A DNA stretch of 9,112 nucleotides, taken from contig JAPLEC010000356.1 in the NCBI GenBank assembly GCA_026391515.1, forward strand, positions 1 to 9,112, written 5' to 3'. Origin of the DNA: Bacteroidia bacterium. Lineage in GTDB: Bacteria > Bacteroidota > Bacteroidia > Bacteroidales > VadinHA17. The position numbers and the translations under genes were made by a program. Every line of letters starts with the position of its first letter. The first letter of the stretch is position 1. Under the pieces are notes generated by a model. It was not told the DNA's origin, did not search any database, and saw only the letters and a list, made by a program, of their open reading frames with translations. This document shows, one piece after another, positions 6,992 to 9,112 of the stretch.

Positions 6992-7058
6992 AAGTCGAAA
7001 AGTCCATAAAGTTTATAAAGTCCCTAAAGTTCATAAAGTCCATAAAGTCTTTAAAGTT
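6992..7058. repeat. 9-bp AGTCCATAA tandem array between Gfo/Idh/MocA and HEAT genes
   Basis: Six consecutive 9-base units occupy 7001-7054: AGTCCATAA, AGTTTATAA, AGTCCCTAA, AGTTCATAA, AGTCCATAA and AGTCTTTAA. A degenerate unit precedes them (6993-7000) and a partial one follows (7055-7058). All keep AGT at the start and TAA at the end, and variation is limited to positions 4-7. The array fills nearly the whole 83-base intercistronic gap, beginning right after the oxidoreductase stop codon. The frame of the next gene stays open through it back to a TAA at 6991-6993, but no ATG, GTG or TTG start lies in it, so it is probably not translated. Confidence 0.9.
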
Positions 7059-7071
7059 AAAAGGTGAAAAA

Positions 7072-9112
7072 ATGAAAATAAAGAATATACTTCTCACGGT
7101 TCTCTCTCTCCTGCTAATATCTTCTTCCTCTTTTACCCAGGACAAACGAACTCTGGAAACTAAAATTGCTGATCTCCTTGCCCAGCTTCCGGCAAACGAT
7201 CTCCAGTACACTAATAAGCTTATGGATGACATGTATGCTCTCGGCGAAGAAGGGCTGAAAAAGATCTGCGACCAGATCATACCTGCAGGAACAGGCGATG
7301 ATACGCGACCGAGGTTTGCTGTGGAAACTCTGTCAAGATACCTTTCACAGAAAGGAAAAGAGAATGAAAAAGCTGTTTGGGAAAAGCTCTGCATTTCTTA
7401 TGCTGCGCTGCAAAAAGATCCCGGAGTGAAGGATTTCTTCATTAAACAGCTGCAGCTGATAGGTGGCGAACAGACAGCTGAAGCAATGAAGAGCTTTCTT
7501 TCTGATAAAGACATTTGTAATTCTGCAGTTGCCGCTCTGACTTCTGTTGGAGGCAGGAGCGCAGAAAAGATTCTTGCTGAATCTCTTAAAGAAAAGGATC
7601 TTCCTTGTGCTGCCGCAGTGATGAATGCTCTTGCCGGGATGAAATCAAAGGCTGCTGTTAATGAGTACATTGCATGGATAACAACTGCAGATGTCAGCAC
7701 AAAAGCATCGGCATATAATGCACTTGCTCAGAGTGGAGATCCATTGGCTTACAATGTTCTTTTAAATGCCGCGAAAAGCTGTTCATACAGATGGGAGAGC
7801 ACAGGCGCTACTTCAGCCTTACTGAATTATGCAAAAAATATAGCTCAAAATGGTGATATCAAAACCATGGATAAGATTTGTAAGCTGCTTATCAGAAATT
7901 GCAATGATAAACTTACCATGCAGAATAAATCAGCTGCTCTCGAAACCTATGTCAGCTTTCACGGGATAAAGGCATTCCCTCAGATATTGAAAGCAGCCAG
8001 GCACTCAGATAGCAGGTACAGGAATGCAGCAATAAATATGTCGGCTTCAATTCCAGGGAATGAGGTTGCTAAAAAATGGATCGCTTTCTTCCCGAAAGCT
8101 ATACCGGAAGCAAAGCCTGAAATTCTGAGGATGCTGGGTAACTCCGGCAATGAGGAAGCTGAGGTGCTGGCTGAATCTGCATTGGCCTACCATGATGGTA
8201 CAGTGAGGCAGGCTGCGGCAGAGGCCATTGCAAAAATCAGTGGTAAAAAGGTTGCTACTTCCCTGATAAGTTACATTACAAAGCATCCGGATGCTGCTGA
8301 CCAGGAGGCTGCAGTTAATGCTTTCAAATCCATTGCAGGTAATGAAGAGGTTATCCTTCTTTATCCGGCCCTTGATTATTGTACTTCTTCATCCGGAAAG
8401 AAAAGTATCATTGAGCTGATGGCATGGAAAAAGATGCATCCACAATTAAAGATGGTCATGCCTTATACTTCATATACTGATGAATCTGTCAGAAGTGCAG
8501 CATACAAAGCACTGGCTGCATTTGCGCAGCCAGAAGATCAGGGGGATTTTATTAAGTTGCTTGCAGATACGGAAAACCCTGAATACACGGCCAGTATTCA
8601 GGAAGCGCTTGCTTCTGCAGCAGGCAAAATAAATGATCCGGAAAAACGATCAGCAGAAATACTGAAAGCACTTGGCAATCAGAATCTCAAAGCAAAGCTC
8701 ATACCTGTCCTCTCTAAAACAGGAGGGAGGGAAGCGCTTAATGCAGTTCTTAAAGAGTTTGAAAATGGAAATCCTGAAATGAGAGAAACATGCTTCAAAG
8801 CACTCTCTTCATGGACCAATTATTCTGCTTCTTCAGCATTGTACGAAATATGCACATCGGGTAATAAAACTTATGAGGCACCTTCTTTCGAAGGATATGT
8901 TCAACAAATAAGAAATGCACCAATAAGTGATGAGGAAAAACTGCTGCTTTTCCGTAAGATTATGCCTTTTGCAAAATCAGCTGAACAAAAAAATGAAATA
9001 TTAAACGAATCTGGAAAGCTGAAGACTTACCAATCACTGTTTTTTGTTGCTGAATATATTGATAATCCGACCACATCTGCAGTTGCAGCAAGATCAGCAA
9101 TGAATATAGCTC
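7072..9112 (+). CDS. secreted large HEAT-repeat protein, C-terminus outside window (possible DUF1080-type)
   Basis: The frame runs from ATG 7072 to the window edge without a stop: 680 residues, 3' end missing. A Sec signal peptide is clear (MKIKNILLTVLSLLLISSSS, cleavage probably just before Gln23). The mature part is almost wholly helical and rich in Ala, Lys, Glu and Leu, with repeated helix pairs of HEAT type, e.g. about 208-234, 313-338, 374-401, 469-498 and 566-595 (pattern D-x-x-V-R-x-A-A-x-x-A-L/I-A). Such repeats form a curved protein-binding scaffold; no catalytic motif is visible in this part. From family memory, large Bacteroidota proteins with this N-terminus often end in a DUF1080/PF06439 domain; that part is not in the window, so this is inference. 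The start has a weak purine-rich AAGGTG (7061-7066). It lies 83 bases after the oxidoreductase, separated by the 9-bp array, and is probably in the same operon, so the two likely meet outside the inner membrane. Confidence 0.9.
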   Translation, partial: MKIKNILLTVLSLLLISSSSFTQDKRTLETKIADLLAQLPANDLQYTNKLMDDMYALGEEGLKKICDQIIPAGTGDDTRPRFAVETLSRYLSQKGKENEKAVWEKLCISYAALQKDPGVKDFFIKQLQLIGGEQTAEAMKSFLSDKDICNSAVAALTSVGGRSAEKILAESLKEKDLPCAAAVMNALAGMKSKAAVNEYIAWITTADVSTKASAYNALAQSGDPLAYNVLLNAAKSCSYRWESTGATSALLNYAKNIAQNGDIKTMDKICKLLIRNCNDKLTMQNKSAALETYVSFHGIKAFPQILKAARHSDSRYRNAAINMSASIPGNEVAKKWIAFFPKAIPEAKPEILRMLGNSGNEEAEVLAESALAYHDGTVRQAAAEAIAKISGKKVATSLISYITKHPDAADQEAAVNAFKSIAGNEEVILLYPALDYCTSSSGKKSIIELMAWKKMHPQLKMVMPYTSYTDESVRSAAYKALAAFAQPEDQGDFIKLLADTENPEYTASIQEALASAAGKINDPEKRSAEILKALGNQNLKAKLIPVLSKTGGREALNAVLKEFENGNPEMRETCFKALSSWTNYSASSALYEICTSGNKTYEAPSFEGYVQQIRNAPISDEEKLLLFRKIMPFAKSAEQKNEILNESGKLKTYQSLFFVAEYIDNPTTSAVAARSAMNIA

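Noticed and set aside
7055..7071. translation of the 9-bp array as an N-terminal extension of the HEAT protein
   Set aside because: The frame is open upstream to a TAA at 6991-6993 but contains no usable start codon, while ATG 7072 begins a textbook signal peptide.
7090..7140. pyrimidine-rich tract at the start of the HEAT gene as a possible slippage or phase-variation site
   Set aside because: It encodes an ordinary Leu/Ser-rich signal peptide and contains no long homopolymer or regular repeat.
6990..7394. 134-aa minus-strand open frame whose C-terminus reads as a repeated MDF/INF peptide
   Set aside because: The repeated peptide is only the 9-bp array read on the other strand, and the rest is antisense to the signal peptide and first helices of the HEAT protein.

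Overview
The window looks like a carbohydrate-utilisation segment from a free-living or gut-type Bacteroidota genome (Bacteroidales/Marinilabiliales-like; the family-level guess is weak). The base composition is moderately AT-rich. Most start codons lack a Shine-Dalgarno sequence and sit behind A/T-rich leaders. The gene families are typical of that phylum: an FHS-type sugar MFS transporter, a GPH symporter, a cytoplasmic-looking GH3, a Tat-exported Gfo/Idh/MocA oxidoreductase and a secreted HEAT-repeat protein. No mobile element, tRNA, rRNA or CRISPR array was seen.

Layout: (1) Bases 2-433 (+) are the C-terminal half of a ROK-family sugar kinase/regulator. It is followed after 48 bases by an FHS/FucP-like MFS sugar transporter (482-1636, +), and that unit ends in a strong hairpin-plus-T-run terminator at 1684-1714. 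(2) A convergent minus-strand operon runs from a MelB-like GPH symporter (5490-4036) to a GH3 beta-glycosidase (4016-1713), 19 bases apart. (3) A 229-base divergent intergenic region (5491-5719) holds a candidate minus-strand promoter, small palindromes and a heptamer repeat array. (4) A plus-strand operon starts with a Tat-signal Gfo/Idh/MocA oxidoreductase (5720-6988). After an 83-base gap filled by a 9-bp tandem repeat comes a large secreted alpha-helical HEAT-repeat protein (7072 to the window end), which stays open at the edge.

Working model (inference): the GPH symporter imports an oligosaccharide or glycoside that the cytoplasmic GH3 enzyme splits, and the ROK kinase and FHS transporter handle the released or related monosaccharides. 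The exported oxidoreductase and the HEAT protein would act on sugars or glycosides outside the inner membrane. In Bacteroidota, large HEAT proteins of this kind often end in a DUF1080/PF06439 (3-keto-disaccharide hydrolase) domain. If that holds beyond the window edge, the pair would form an oxidise-then-cleave 3-keto-glycoside route alongside the classical GH3 hydrolysis route. The most unusual non-coding signals are two unrelated families of short tandem repeats in intergenic gaps: CCGG-cored heptamers at two sites and AGTCCATAA nonamers at one. A perfect 9-bp-stem hairpin also lies over the second ATG of the GH3 gene.
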